A stretch of 24,674 bases of DNA. It comes from Oscillospiraceae bacterium (GTDB lineage: Bacteria; Bacillota_A; Clostridia; Oscillospirales; Oscillospiraceae). Shown piece by piece: positions 7,412 to 15,143 of this stretch. The stretch's first letter is position 1. Each line of letters begins with the position of its first letter. Location: assembly GCA_017481325.1 (NCBI GenBank), contig JAFUPG010000040.1:1-24674 (forward strand), in the 5' to 3' direction. A program made the translations under genes and the position numbers. The notes beneath the pieces are model-generated. The model did not search any database. It was not told where the DNA came from and saw only the letters and a program-made list of their open reading frames with translations.

Positions 7412-8747
7412 AAGCTTTGTTATCCGGATAATCGGCAGCGTGATGGGTTTTGGCAAAGTTGCCGTGAAGGATGGTGGGGAGCTTGGGGCGGTTGTGGGTA
7501 CGGGCGCTGGTTTTGCCCTCGGGGCGAATTTCACCTGCCTGCGTGAGGGAATGCTTGGTCAGAGCGGGGCCTACCAGCTCATAGACCAGCACTGCAAAGA
7601 GCACCACATTGCGCACCACAGCGCCGTCGGACAGCGAGGCGGCGGTCAGCGCCATGCCCAGGGCAACGCCTGCCTGGGGCAGGAGGGTGATGCCCAGGTG
7701 CCGGGTAATGGCAGCGTTACAGCCGGTGAGACGGCAGCTGCTGAAAGCGCCCAGATACTTACCTGCGGAACGAGCCAGAATATACACAAAGCCCACCAGA
7801 AGGATCAGCGGCTGCGTCAGGATCTGCAGATCCAGCTCTGCACCGGAGAGCACAAAAAACACAATGCAAAGGGGCGTGGACCATCTGTCGATACGGGACA
7901 TCAATTCCTCGGAGGTGGGGCAGACATTGCAGAAGACCGTGCCTGCCATCATACACACCAGCAGCAGGGAGAAGCCCATGTGAATGCTGCCAATGGTGAA
8001 TTTTACATAGGACAGGCCCACCATCAGCAGCACAAAGGCGACGGACACTGCCATACGCTTGCTTCGGGAGTGGAAAAATCGCTCCATCAGATGGAGCAGC
8101 AGCCCCATCAGCGCACCCAGGCCCAGCGATCCGACGATCTCCAAAATGGGCTCCACCACGACACCCATGAGATCCACAGCGCCGTTTTCCAGAGCGCCTG
8201 CAATGCCGAAGGATACGGAGAACAGCACCAGACCCACGGCATCGTCAATGGCCACCACCAGCATCAGCAGGCGAGTCAGGGGGCCGTCGGCCTTGTATTG
8301 CTTCACAACCATCAGGGTAGCCGCAGGGGCGGTGGCGGAGGCGATAGCGCCAAGGGTAATGGCGGCAGGGGCGGAGATCAGCTCCGGAGCAAGGAAATGC
8401 AGCCCCAGCAGCAGAATATCCACCAAAATAGTGGTAACCACGGCCTGTGCAATGCCGATGATAATGGCACGGCTGCCCATGGCCTTCAGCTGGGCGAGGC
8501 GGAACTCGTTACCGATGGCAAAGGCGATAAAGCCCAAAGCGATCTGGCAGAAGATGCTCAGCTCCTCTACCTGACCGAGAGACTGAAAACCCAGCCCCTC
8601 CAGGCCGATTCTGCCCAGGCAAAAAGGCCCCAGCAGCAGACCGGCCACCAGATAAGCGGTGACCGCAGGCAGGTGCAGCAGCTTGGCCAGACGGGACAGC
8701 AGCAGCCCACCTAAGATCGCCACAGAAAGACAAATCATCGTTTCCAC
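7410..8747 (-). CDS. Kef/CPA2-type cation:proton antiporter
   Basis: The 445-residue membrane protein is a CPA2-family Na+/H+ or K+/H+ antiporter. About 12 hydrophobic helices are visible; the opening LSRLAKLLHLPAVTAYLVAGLLLGP is the family's first-helix signature, and the helix with VVAIDDAVGLVLF carries the conserved aspartates of the ion site. There is no C-terminal RCK/TrkA nucleotide-binding domain, so it is the short form. GTG at 8747 is preferred: GAAGGGA lies five bases upstream, while the ATG at 8738 is too far and the ATG at 8810 lies inside the -35 element of the proposed promoter. It faces the rnf operon tail to tail. Which cation is carried cannot be read from the sequence. Confidence 0.9.
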   Translation of the reverse strand: METMICLSVAILGGLLLSRLAKLLHLPAVTAYLVAGLLLGPFCLGRIGLEGLGFQSLGQVEELSIFCQIALGFIAFAIGNEFRLAQLKAMGSRAIIIGIAQAVVTTILVDILLLGLHFLAPELISAPAAITLGAIASATAPAATLMVVKQYKADGPLTRLLMLVVAIDDAVGLVLFSVSFGIAGALENGAVDLMGVVVEPILEIVGSLGLGALMGLLLHLMERFFHSRSKRMAVSVAFVLLMVGLSYVKFTIGSIHMGFSLLLVCMMAGTVFCNVCPTSEELMSRIDRWSTPLCIVFFVLSGAELDLQILTQPLILLVGFVYILARSAGKYLGAFSSCRLTGCNAAITRHLGITLLPQAGVALGMALTAASLSDGAVVRNVVLFAVLVYELVGPALTKHSLTQAGEIRPEGKTSARTHNRPKLPTILHGNFAKTHHAADYPDNKA

Positions 8748-8781
8748 GAAAATCCCTTCTTCTCTAAAAATTCCGTGCGAT

Positions 8782-8810
8782 ATCATAGCACCACAGCTCT
8801 TTCGGCGCAA
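8782..8810 (-). promoter_or_regulatory. Probable promoter of the antiporter gene
   Basis: TTGCGC (8805-8810) and an extended -10 TGCTATGAT (TATGAT at 8782-8787) with a 17-base spacer on the minus strand, about 35 bases ahead of the GTG start. Confidence 0.55.
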
Positions 8811-9012
8811 GATGAATTGTTCACAAAAATGAGGAAATTTTCACGGATAAATTAGGCAAAATCAAAAGCATGCGCAAGAAACATCAAGAAAGGCGATACC
8901 ATCTGCAGCCACCTGATGAATTAACCATAACAAAATTATGTAAACTACATAGATTTAGGCCAAAGGATCGAAAAAATGGCCCTTAAGGCAAAAGACATCC
9001 TGTCCACAGTAA
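8811..9012. other. Gene-free AT-rich gap
   Basis: No credible reading frame, RNA structure or second promoter was seen here. The stretch is AT-rich compared with its neighbours. It ends at the 102-base repeat copy that begins at 9013. Confidence 0.6.
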
Positions 9013-9114
9013 GTCAAACAGAAATTTGCCGAACAGTTGGACGCACCCAAAGCCGCCCGTATTAGGAGGATTTTCAGGTTATGAGTATGGTTTCATATTA
9101 CGCAATGTCATTGC
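9013..9114 (+). repeat. 102-base dispersed repeat, copy A
   Basis: This stretch matches 21052-21153 without gaps at about 87% identity (13 differences by hand count). Both copies contain a GGAGG followed 11 bases later by ATG, and both have an open frame (starting VKQKFAEQ) whose TGA overlaps that ATG. No start codon for the first frame exists here, because a TAA lies directly in front. It is probably a fragment of a mobile or repeated element. Confidence 0.85.
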
Positions 9115-9120
9115 ATAATA
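9096..9120. repeat. 25-base near-perfect palindrome
   Basis: Arms 9096-9107 and 9109-9120 pair with one C-A mismatch around a single central T. It overlaps the end of the 102-base repeat copy. It could be a remnant of an element end or an insertion target. Confidence 0.6.
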
Positions 9121-9141
9121 CGAGACTTTTTCGACAAACTG

Positions 9142-9167
9142 AACGGGCTGCCCTTTGGCAGCCCGTT
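9142..9167 (-). terminator. Terminator of the FliB-like gene
   Basis: An 11-bp GC-rich stem (9142-9152 with 9157-9167) has a four-base loop, four bases past the stop codon. The T-tract is poor on the minus strand; on the plus strand it is followed by GTTTT. Confidence 0.65.
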
Positions 9168-9170
9168 GTT

Positions 9171-10157
9171 TTACGTATTCAGCAGCAGATCCAGCAGGGC
9201 GGAATCACAGAAGCAGCTTTCTGTATATGCGCCGTCCAGGAGAGCATCTACATTGTCAATGTCGTTTTCGATCTCTTTGGAATAGAGCTGTGCCGTCTGC
9301 TGCAGCTCGCCGCCCAAGGCTCGGATCACCAGACAGGAGGCAATGGCAAATTTCACTCTGCCCACCAGATCATAGTCCGAAGCAGCCTGTAGCCAGTAGC
9401 GCAGGACGAAATATTTGGCAAGGGCGGCGTGTTCCTCTGACCATGGGACATCCAAAGGCTCTGCCTCCAGGCACTGCGCCCACTGAGGTGTCAGGATCTC
9501 CAGACCACGGAAGAACCCGAAAATGGCCTTCCGGTCGCCGCCCTTGGCAAAGGCTTTGGCGGTCTCCAGCGCCTTTTGGGGGTCAAACTCCCGCTCGTCG
9601 CCGCCGTCCAATTCTTCCTGCACACCATAGGCAAAGAGCAGCAGCAGTGCCAGCCGCTCTCCTACGTCATAACGGCTCTCCGACAGCAATCGAAAAGCCT
9701 CTTTTCGGCTGCTATCTAAAAGCGGTAAAACCTCGTCGCCCCGGGACATTGATCCTTCTTCGACCAAAGCCGTCTCCCAATCCGCCAGGATCAGCCTTGC
9801 GGCCTCAGGGCAGGACAGCTCCAGACCCAGCTCTGTCAGACCTTCGTACTCGTGCTTCAGCCGTGGGAATTGGCTGCAAACATGGCACAGCGCCCCCTCG
9901 CCCAGTTCCTTCTGGATTTGGCAAAGGCCGTCCTGCCGCCACATGGGGCAGCGCCCCGCCTCCTGACAGAGGGTGTAGCCCTCGTCATCCTTCACCAGAA
10001 CCTGCCGCAGTCGGTCGCCCAGGGCTCCGGGCAGGGCGAGATAGCGCTCTGCGCTCTCGTCATCCACCTGAATGTCCCACATTTGGCAGCAGCTGTCGGG
10101 GCAGGTGCCGCCCAGGCAGACAAACTGATCGTAGTAGCTTGGCTTCCGCAGCATCAT
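9171..10157 (-). CDS. FliB-like cysteine-cluster protein (flagellin lysine N-methylase family)
   Basis: The 328-residue protein matches the family annotated as flagellin lysine-N-methylase (FliB). The signature is an N-terminal cysteine cluster: CLGGTCPDSCCQMW (about residues 14-27), then CQEAGRCPMW, GLCQIQKELGEGALC and CSQFPR, as expected for a metal- or Fe-S-binding module. The C-terminal half is helical and poorly conserved. FliB methylates lysines of flagellin in Salmonella, but no flagellar structural gene is in this window, and the family occurs widely in non-motile Clostridia, so the real substrate is open. The ATG at 10157 overlaps the stop of the upstream membrane-protein gene by four bases, so the two form an operon. 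Confidence 0.8.
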   Translation of the reverse strand: MMLRKPSYYDQFVCLGGTCPDSCCQMWDIQVDDESAERYLALPGALGDRLRQVLVKDDEGYTLCQEAGRCPMWRQDGLCQIQKELGEGALCHVCSQFPRLKHEYEGLTELGLELSCPEAARLILADWETALVEEGSMSRGDEVLPLLDSSRKEAFRLLSESRYDVGERLALLLLFAYGVQEELDGGDEREFDPQKALETAKAFAKGGDRKAIFGFFRGLEILTPQWAQCLEAEPLDVPWSEEHAALAKYFVLRYWLQAASDYDLVGRVKFAIASCLVIRALGGELQQTAQLYSKEIENDIDNVDALLDGAYTESCFCDSALLDLLLNT

Positions 10158-10609
10158 TGTTTCTCTTGCTCTGCCACCAGAGCGGCCTGAGATCTACGGC
10201 GGCTGGCGGCCAGAATTCCGATCCAGCCCAGGGGCAGCAGACATACACCCGCAAGACAAGTATATCTGACCCAGGGGTCGGTTTTTGTCAGACCGAAGAG
10301 CAGCAGAACCACGGAGGCCACCAGAAGCAGCGCTCCCAGCCGCCAGATCCACAGGAAAACGCCCACAAAACGGCGCATCCCCCGGGAGGGCGCAGGTGCA
10401 CCGGCCTTGACCAGGCTTCTCATTCGCAGACGGATGATCAGAACATTTACCGCCTGCAGCAGGAATGCAATATAGACGGCGATCTTACCCACCGTGGAGT
10501 GGATGCCGAATTCCACATAGCCGCACATAAACAGTGCCATCAGCAGCCCGCCCATGGCCAGACAGAGGCTGATCAGGAAGGGCAGCTTACCGGTATCCTT
10601 GATTTTCAA
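10154..10609 (-). CDS. Small four-helix membrane protein, function unknown
   Basis: I do not recognise this 151-residue protein. Four hydrophobic segments are visible (about residues 10-30, 41-61, 84-106, 114-134). A basic loop with RLRMRSLVKAG and RGMRR lies between helices 2 and 3, and the C-terminal tail is charged, which suggests both ends face the cytoplasm. The TTG at 10609 is chosen because GAGGG lies six bases upstream and there is no better start. Its own sigma-A promoter sits at 10657-10685. Its stop overlaps the start of the FliB-like gene by four bases, so the two proteins are translated together and may act together. Confidence 0.75.
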   Translation of the reverse strand: MKIKDTGKLPFLISLCLAMGGLLMALFMCGYVEFGIHSTVGKIAVYIAFLLQAVNVLIIRLRMRSLVKAGAPAPSRGMRRFVGVFLWIWRLGALLLVASVVLLLFGLTKTDPWVRYTCLAGVCLLPLGWIGILAASRRRSQAALVAEQEKQ

Positions 10610-10656
10610 GATAATCCCTCTTTCTACAGGGCGCTAATGGCCCTTTCTCGCACCAT

Positions 10657-10685
10657 ATTATATAGCAAGGAGAGAGATTTTGCAA
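10657..10685 (-). promoter_or_regulatory. Sigma-A promoter of the membrane protein/FliB-like operon
   Basis: TTGCAA (10680-10685), 17 bases, TATAAT (10657-10662) on the minus strand. It begins only five bases after the stop codon of the thiamine transporter gene, so some read-through from that gene is also possible. Confidence 0.78.
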
Positions 10686-10690
10686 GGGTT

Positions 10691-11242
10691 TTACTGTCTG
10701 CGGAGGAATTTCCCCAGAGGCTTGTAGAGAATTGCGCCCACAACCAGGCACAGTGCCATGCACAAAAGGATATAGCTGCCGTTATAGAGCAGGGAGTAGA
10801 TCCAGGGATTGACCATGGTCATGCCAAAGAAGCTATCGGGCATGTACTCCGCCCAGATGGTAGCGCCCACCACCCAGGCCACTACAAAGCGAGCCAGAGA
10901 GCCCACCAGCGTGCCCCAGAAGAAGCCGAACTTCCGCTTGGAGAAAAGACCGGCCAGACCCAGAGCGGTATAGGCCAGCAGATAGTCACCGATGATGGAC
11001 TGCCAGCCCAGTGCCAGACCGCCGTCCAGCAGGAACTGTAGCACCGCCAGCGCAAAGGCAGCCAGAATGCCACGGCCGAAGCCCCAGCGCACGCAGTAGA
11101 CAAAAATGGGCAGCATGACGAAGGTCACAGAGCCGCCGTTGGGCATCTGCCACAGCTTCAGATAGCCCAGCACCTGTGCCAGAGCCACCATAATTGCGCC
11201 CTCTACAATGGAGAGCAGCACACGAACTTTGGGATTTTTCAT
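10691..11242 (-). CDS. thiT: Thiamine ECF transporter substrate-binding component
   Basis: The 183-residue membrane protein is of the ThiT (YuaJ) family: S component of an energy-coupling-factor transporter that binds thiamine and docks on the shared EcfAA'T module, which is not encoded here. Six hydrophobic helices are visible. Family residues include MPNGGSVTF (about residues 35-43), where thiamine is bound, and the WAEYMPDSFFGM and NPWIYSLLYNGSYIL segments. Length equals that of characterised ThiT proteins (about 182). The ATG at 11242 has GGAGG six bases upstream; the longer frame reaching 11371 would run through the riboswitch and is rejected. The TPP riboswitch upstream independently supports the assignment. 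Confidence 0.95.
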   Translation of the reverse strand: MKNPKVRVLLSIVEGAIMVALAQVLGYLKLWQMPNGGSVTFVMLPIFVYCVRWGFGRGILAAFALAVLQFLLDGGLALGWQSIIGDYLLAYTALGLAGLFSKRKFGFFWGTLVGSLARFVVAWVVGATIWAEYMPDSFFGMTMVNPWIYSLLYNGSYILLCMALCLVVGAILYKPLGKFLRRQ

Positions 11243-11253
11243 AAGAAACCTCC

Positions 11254-11306
11254 AAAAAAACAAAAATTCCGCATGGCAAACCGTTCTCGGAAAGCTCTTG
11301 CGGAAT
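11254..11306 (-). terminator. Riboswitch-controlled terminator of thiT
   Basis: ATTCCGCA (11299-11306) pairs with TGCGGAAT (11266-11273), followed by a run of T broken by one G, and then directly by the GGAGG of thiT. The bases CTTTCC in the loop (11289-11294) can instead pair with GGAAAG (11311-11316) of the aptamer's closing strand. That would form an antiterminator and trap the terminator's 5' arm in its loop. Confidence 0.85.
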
Positions 11307-11307
11307 A

Positions 11308-11405
11308 CATCTTTCCCTACGACGGCATGATCCGTATCAGGTTTGCGGGTCAGAGCGTGATCATCACTCAATCTCAGCCGGAAGCATCCGACACCCCGAA
11401 GAAGG
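11308..11405 (-). promoter_or_regulatory. TPP (THI-box) riboswitch
   Basis: The minus strand carries the thiamine pyrophosphate aptamer: GGGGTG, then GGCTGAGA, then CTGACCCG, AACCTGATACGGATCATGCC and GTAGGGAAAG, in the usual order. The closing stem pairs TCTT (11399-11402) with AAGA (11310-11313). Bound TPP would hold the closing stem and let the downstream terminator form, so thiT is switched off when TPP is plentiful. Confidence 0.95.
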
Positions 11406-11425
11406 TTCTATATGCGGTTGAAAAT

Positions 11426-11454
11426 AGTATAAGACCGCAGAAAGCATTTGTCAA
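11426..11454 (-). promoter_or_regulatory. Sigma-A promoter of the TPP riboswitch/thiT
   Basis: Perfect TTGACA (11449-11454), 17 bases, TATACT (11426-11431). Its -35 overlaps that of the divergent promoter for the exonuclease gene by five bases. Confidence 0.88.
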
Positions 11455-11476
11455 GCCCTAAATTCTGTGCTATAAT
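11448..11476 (+). promoter_or_regulatory. Sigma-A promoter of the exonuclease/GNAT/LacI operon
   Basis: TTGTCA (11448-11453), 17 bases, perfect TATAAT (11471-11476), 21 bases before the start codon. Confidence 0.85.
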
Positions 11477-11497
11477 GCAGAAAAAGGAGGGATAGCC

Positions 11498-12196
11498 ATG
11501 TCTCTTTCACAACTGAAACCATACTGCGACAGCGTGGTGATCCTGGATACGGAGACCAGCGGCCTAAGCTTTACGGGGGATGAAATCATTGAGTTTTCCG
11601 CTGTGAAGCTGATCTGGAAGGGAGATGAGCTGCGGACGGTATCGGAGATCGACGAGTTCATCAAGCTCTCGGGGAATCGCCGCCTGGACCCCAAGATCAC
11701 CGCCCTGACCCATATTACCGACGAGATGCTCCGGGAAGAGGGCATCTCCAAGCAGGCCCTGTGCGTGATTTTGGCCCAGCTTCTCATGCCTCGCACCCTG
11801 ATCGTGGCCTATAATGCCCAGTTTGACCTGATGTTCCTGTTCTACCTGCTGCAGCGCTACGGCGACGTGGGTCTGCTGCGCAACCAGCCCAAGCTGGATC
11901 TGCTGACGGTCTACAAAGACCGTTTTGCCTACCCCCACAAGCTGTGCAATGCCATTGAAAACTACGGCCTGTCCGACAAGGTCAGCAATTCCCACCGTGC
12001 CATTGACGATGTGAAAGCCACCGTGGCGGTCATGCGGGAGATGGCAAAGCAGAAGGCCGACCTGGAAAAATACATTGACCTCTTCGGCTACAATGCCAAG
12101 TACGGCGTTTCCGGTAAGCGGATCTCCTCGGTGCGCTATGTGCCTCAGGGCTTCGAGCCGGGGATTCCCCTCTACGAAAAGGAGGGCTACCGATGA
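11498..12196 (+). CDS. DnaQ-like 3'-5' exonuclease (DEDDh family)
   Basis: The 232-residue protein has the three exonuclease motifs of the DEDDh fold: DTET at 17-20 (Exo I, catalytic Asp17 and Glu19), YNAQFD at 105-110 (Exo II, Asp110) and HRAIDD at 166-171 (Exo III, His166 and Asp171). THITDEML (71-78) is the usual helix following the first motif. It resembles both the proofreading epsilon subunit and the stand-alone exonucleases of Clostridia. The gene stands away from dnaE or polC and lacks the beta-clamp and polymerase-binding tail, so I would not call it dnaQ. GGAGG seven bases ahead of the ATG decides the start. Its stop overlaps the next gene by four bases. Confidence 0.88.
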   Translation: MSLSQLKPYCDSVVILDTETSGLSFTGDEIIEFSAVKLIWKGDELRTVSEIDEFIKLSGNRRLDPKITALTHITDEMLREEGISKQALCVILAQLLMPRTLIVAYNAQFDLMFLFYLLQRYGDVGLLRNQPKLDLLTVYKDRFAYPHKLCNAIENYGLSDKVSNSHRAIDDVKATVAVMREMAKQKADLEKYIDLFGYNAKYGVSGKRISSVRYVPQGFEPGIPLYEKEGYR

Positions 12197-12660
12197 TCCT
12201 GCGCTTTGCTACGGCCGGGGATATTCCTGCCCTGAACCGCCTGCTGCGGCAAGTGCTGCAGGTACACCACGGGGGAAGACCGGATATTTTCCGCCCCGAC
12301 ACCAAGAAATATACAGACGAAGAGCTGAAAGCCCTGCTCACCGACCCGCTGACCCCCATTTTTGTGGCAGAGACGGCGGACGGGGTTTTGGGCTACGCCT
12401 TCTGCCAGCTGCAGGAGACGAAAAATCACCTGCTCCTGCAGGATCGCAAGACTCTCTACATCGACGATCTCTGCGTGGAAGAGGGCTGCCGTGGCACGGG
12501 CATCGGCAAGGCGCTGCTAAACCACGTCCGCAGCTATGCCAAGGAGCAAAACTGCCACAGCATCACCCTGAACGTCTGGGCGCTGAACGAAAGCGCCCTC
12601 CGCTTCTACCAAAAAAACGGTCTGCTCCCCCTGAAATACGGCATGGAGCAATTGCTCTAA
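12193..12660 (+). CDS. GNAT-family N-acetyltransferase
   Basis: The 155-residue protein has the Gcn5-related acetyltransferase fold. The acetyl-CoA pyrophosphate loop is visible in LCVEEGCRGTGIGKALL (Q/R-x-x-G-x-G/A type), with the preceding TLYIDDL strand and the C-terminal NVWALNESALRFYQKNGL motif that ends the domain. The substrate is unknown. Members of this subgroup act on small amines or on protein N-termini. The ATG overlaps the exonuclease stop (ATGA), and the LacI-type gene begins four bases after its stop, so the three genes form one transcription unit. Confidence 0.9.
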   Translation: MILRFATAGDIPALNRLLRQVLQVHHGGRPDIFRPDTKKYTDEELKALLTDPLTPIFVAETADGVLGYAFCQLQETKNHLLLQDRKTLYIDDLCVEEGCRGTGIGKALLNHVRSYAKEQNCHSITLNVWALNESALRFYQKNGLLPLKYGMEQLL

Positions 12661-12664
12661 GCCT

Positions 12665-13675
12665 ATGGAAGAGCAGCGGATTCGGATCTGCGACATTGCG
12701 GAGGAGCTGGGGCTCAGCACTGCCACGGTGTCCAATGTGATCCACGGAAAAACCAAAAAAATCTCCGACGAGACGGTAAAACGGGTGCTGGAGCTTCTGG
12801 ATGAGCGCCGATATATGCCCAACCGAGCGGAGATTCTCCTGGGGCAGAATCCCTCCCGGATCATCGGCATCTTTGTCAATGACCACAGGAAATACGAGGG
12901 TCACGCTCTGGAGGACGTTTTTATTGCCTCTTCTCTCAACTACCTTTCCAACGAGATTGAACGCAGCGGCCGCTTTATGATGGTGAAAAAGACCAAATGT
13001 GTAGAGGATATCCTGAAATTTGCCTCCATGTGGAATATGGATGGCCTGGTGGTCATCGGCTTCTGTCAGCAGGACTATATGTACCTGCGGAATCATATGC
13101 GCATTCCCTTTGTGATCTATGACGGCTTCTGCGAAAATCCGGAGCGGATCGTCAATATCACCATTGATAATGCTGACGGAGGCTGTCGCATAGGCAGCCA
13201 TTTGAAACAGCTGGGGCATCAGAGGGCCCTGTGCATCTCTGACAATGAAATCGGTGTGGATCTGGAGCGGATGGAAGGCTTTTCCCGGGGCTTTGCCCCC
13301 GGAAGGGTCAGCCGTCTGATCATTCCCATGGAAAAAGAGGCACGGCGGCGCTTTTACCTGCAGCAGCTGGATGCTATACGCAAAGTAACGGCTGTGTTTG
13401 CGGTATCGGATTACTATGCCATTGAACTGATGAATTTCCTCCGGGAGCAGGGGATCACGGTTCCTGACGACATCTCTGTGGCAGGCTTTGACGATATCCC
13501 TCTGTGCAGCATGGTCAGTCCCGGCCTGACCACGGTGAAGCAGGATGGCGCACTGCGTGCCCGCCTTGCCATGGAAAAGCTGCTGGAATTACAGGAGAAA
13601 AAATCCATCGAGCCGGAGCTGCGTCTGCCGGTCAGCTTGGTGGTGCGTGGCAGCACTGCGGCGGTATGGAAATAG
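12665..13675 (+). CDS. LacI/GalR-family transcriptional regulator
   Basis: The 336-residue protein starts with a LacI helix-turn-helix: RIRICDIAEELGLSTATVSN with the hinge-proximal GKTKKISDETVKRVLEL segment (residues 5-45). A periplasmic-binding-protein-like effector domain follows, containing SRIIGIFVNDH, the DNADGGCRIGSHLKQLGHQRAL block and, near the C-terminus, DDISVAGFDDIPLCSMVSPG, the usual LacI signature, followed by LTTVKQD. The sugar or nucleoside ligand cannot be read off, and no metabolic operon adjoins it. No good ribosome binding site precedes the ATG at 12665, so translation probably depends on coupling to the GNAT gene just upstream. Confidence 0.92.
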   Translation: MEEQRIRICDIAEELGLSTATVSNVIHGKTKKISDETVKRVLELLDERRYMPNRAEILLGQNPSRIIGIFVNDHRKYEGHALEDVFIASSLNYLSNEIERSGRFMMVKKTKCVEDILKFASMWNMDGLVVIGFCQQDYMYLRNHMRIPFVIYDGFCENPERIVNITIDNADGGCRIGSHLKQLGHQRALCISDNEIGVDLERMEGFSRGFAPGRVSRLIIPMEKEARRRFYLQQLDAIRKVTAVFAVSDYYAIELMNFLREQGITVPDDISVAGFDDIPLCSMVSPGLTTVKQDGALRARLAMEKLLELQEKKSIEPELRLPVSLVVRGSTAAVWK

Positions 13676-13682
13676 AAAAGCG

Positions 13683-13723
13683 CTGCGTTTGTGAGTTTTG
13701 CACAAACGCAGCTGCTGTTTTTT
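13683..13723 (+). terminator. Terminator of the exonuclease/GNAT/LacI operon
   Basis: An 11-bp stem (13683-13693 with 13701-13711) with a seven-base loop is followed by six T residues at 13718-13723, starting seven bases after the regulator's stop. Confidence 0.88.
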
Positions 13724-13746
13724 GTGAAGGGTTACGGACTTAACCT

Positions 13747-13775
13747 TTGAAATCTCCGCCGGAACAGACTAAAAT
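13747..13775 (+). promoter_or_regulatory. Sigma-A promoter of the MATE gene
   Basis: TTGAAA (13747-13752), 17 bases, TAAAAT (13770-13775), 33 bases ahead of the start codon. Confidence 0.7.
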
Positions 13776-13808
13776 GAGGATATCAACAAATCTCGGGAGG
13801 TCTTTTCG

Positions 13809-15143
13809 GTGAAACAAAAAGAAGACTTTTTGAAATCGGTCTGCGCCCTGGCTATCCCCGTGGCGCTGCAATCCATGCTCCAATCCTCCTTCAGCATGGT
13901 GGATCAGGTCATGATCGGTCAGTTGGGCAGCGCCAGCGTTGCAGGTGTCGGTCTGGCAGGTAAATTTGCTTCCATTTTTTCTGTGGTCATCGCCGCCGTG
14001 GGTGCTGCGGCAGGGATCATGCTCTCCCAGTATCTGGGACAGAAGAATGCAGCGCAGGTTCGTCGGAGTTTTTTCTCCAACCTCTATTTGGCGGCAGGGA
14101 TTGCCGGAGGATTTACCCTTCTGTGCCTGCTCTTGCCCCGGCAGATCATGGGACTATATACCGGAGATCCTGCTACAAGGCAGGAGGCTGCGGACTATTT
14201 GCTGCTGATGGCGGCGACCTTTTTGCCCATGGCCGGTGCGACCTTGCTTTCCACGCTGTTTCGCTGCAACGGGCAGCCACGGCTGCCCCTCTATGCCAGC
14301 ATTGCCTCTGCTCTGCTGAATACGGCGCTGAACTATCTTTTGATCTTTGGCAAGCTGGGCTTTTCACCCATGGGAGTTCGGGGCGCAGCCGTCGCCACAG
14401 TGATCTCTCAGTGGATCAATTTCCTGCTCATGGGCTTGATGCTGCTCCGCTATCCCATTCCCAACGCAAAAGGGCAGCGCTCTCGGGGAAATCGGAAACA
14501 GTATCTCTCAATTCTGCTGCCTATCCTGGTCTGCGAGGTGGTCTGGAGTCTGGGCGAGAATGTTTATGCCGCCATCTATGGCCGCATGAGCACTGAGGCC
14601 GGCGCTGCCATGACCCTGACCAATCCCGTCCAGGGGCTGCTTATCGGTGCTCTGTGCGGACTGTCCCAGGCAGCCGGCGTGCTGGTAGGAAAAAAGCTGG
14701 GAGAAGGGGACAACGAAGCTGCCTACCGCAGCGCCAAGAAGCTGATCCTCTACGGCGCTGTGGGTGCGGCAATTCTCAGTGGAGCGGTGGCGCTGGCGGC
14801 GCCGCTCTATGTCAGGCTCTACCGTGTAGAGCCTCAGGTGCAGCTGTTAACAGTGCAGGTGCTTTGGGTCTATGCCCTTATTGCCCCGGTTAAGGTGCTG
14901 AATATGATCCTCAGCGGTGGAATTCTCCGCAGCGGCGGCCGGACGAAATATGTGATGTACATCGACATGGTCGGCACCTGGTGCTTCGGCGTGCCCTTGG
15001 GTTTGCTGGCAGCATTTGGACTGGGGCTGTCCATTCCCTGGGTCTATCTGTTCCTGTCCTTGGAGGAATGCGTCCGCCTGGCCATTGCTGTGGTGGTGTT
15101 TTTGAAAAAACGATGGATGAACCGTCTGGAGGCGAAGGCATAA
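13809..15143 (+). CDS. MATE-family multidrug/cation exporter
   Basis: The 444-residue protein has about 12 membrane helices in two homologous halves, the MATE pattern. It opens with LAIPVALQSMLQSSFSMVDQVMIGQLG, a clear family start, and contains YLLLMAATFLPMAGATLLSTLFRCNGQPRLPLY and, in the second half, MTLTNPVQGLLIGALCGLSQAAGVLVGKKLG. It closely follows the NorM/DinF-like clostridial branch, which exports drugs or metabolites against Na+ or H+. The GTG at 13809 is preceded by GGGAGG eight bases upstream. It has its own promoter and no obvious partner gene. The exported compound cannot be predicted. Confidence 0.93.
   Translation: MKQKEDFLKSVCALAIPVALQSMLQSSFSMVDQVMIGQLGSASVAGVGLAGKFASIFSVVIAAVGAAAGIMLSQYLGQKNAAQVRRSFFSNLYLAAGIAGGFTLLCLLLPRQIMGLYTGDPATRQEAADYLLLMAATFLPMAGATLLSTLFRCNGQPRLPLYASIASALLNTALNYLLIFGKLGFSPMGVRGAAVATVISQWINFLLMGLMLLRYPIPNAKGQRSRGNRKQYLSILLPILVCEVVWSLGENVYAAIYGRMSTEAGAAMTLTNPVQGLLIGALCGLSQAAGVLVGKKLGEGDNEAAYRSAKKLILYGAVGAAILSGAVALAAPLYVRLYRVEPQVQLLTVQVLWVYALIAPVKVLNMILSGGILRSGGRTKYVMYIDMVGTWCFGVPLGLLAAFGLGLSIPWVYLFLSLEECVRLAIAVVVFLKKRWMNRLEAKA

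Noticed and set aside
7440..8714. 424-codon open frame on the plus strand opposite the antiporter
   Set aside because: Gln/His-rich shadow of a membrane protein read backwards; the antiporter on the other strand has a promoter, start and family match.
8851..8890. Weak similarity between 8851-8890 and 21317-21350 (TTRGGCAAAA...AGAAACATC)
   Set aside because: Roughly 70% over about 35 bases and in a different order relative to the 102-base repeat; could be chance in AT-rich sequence.
9155..11041. 628-codon open frame on the plus strand across the FliB-like, membrane-protein and thiT genes
   Set aside because: It lies opposite three convincing genes with ribosome binding sites, has a proline/arginine-rich composition typical of antisense shadows, and shows no domain.
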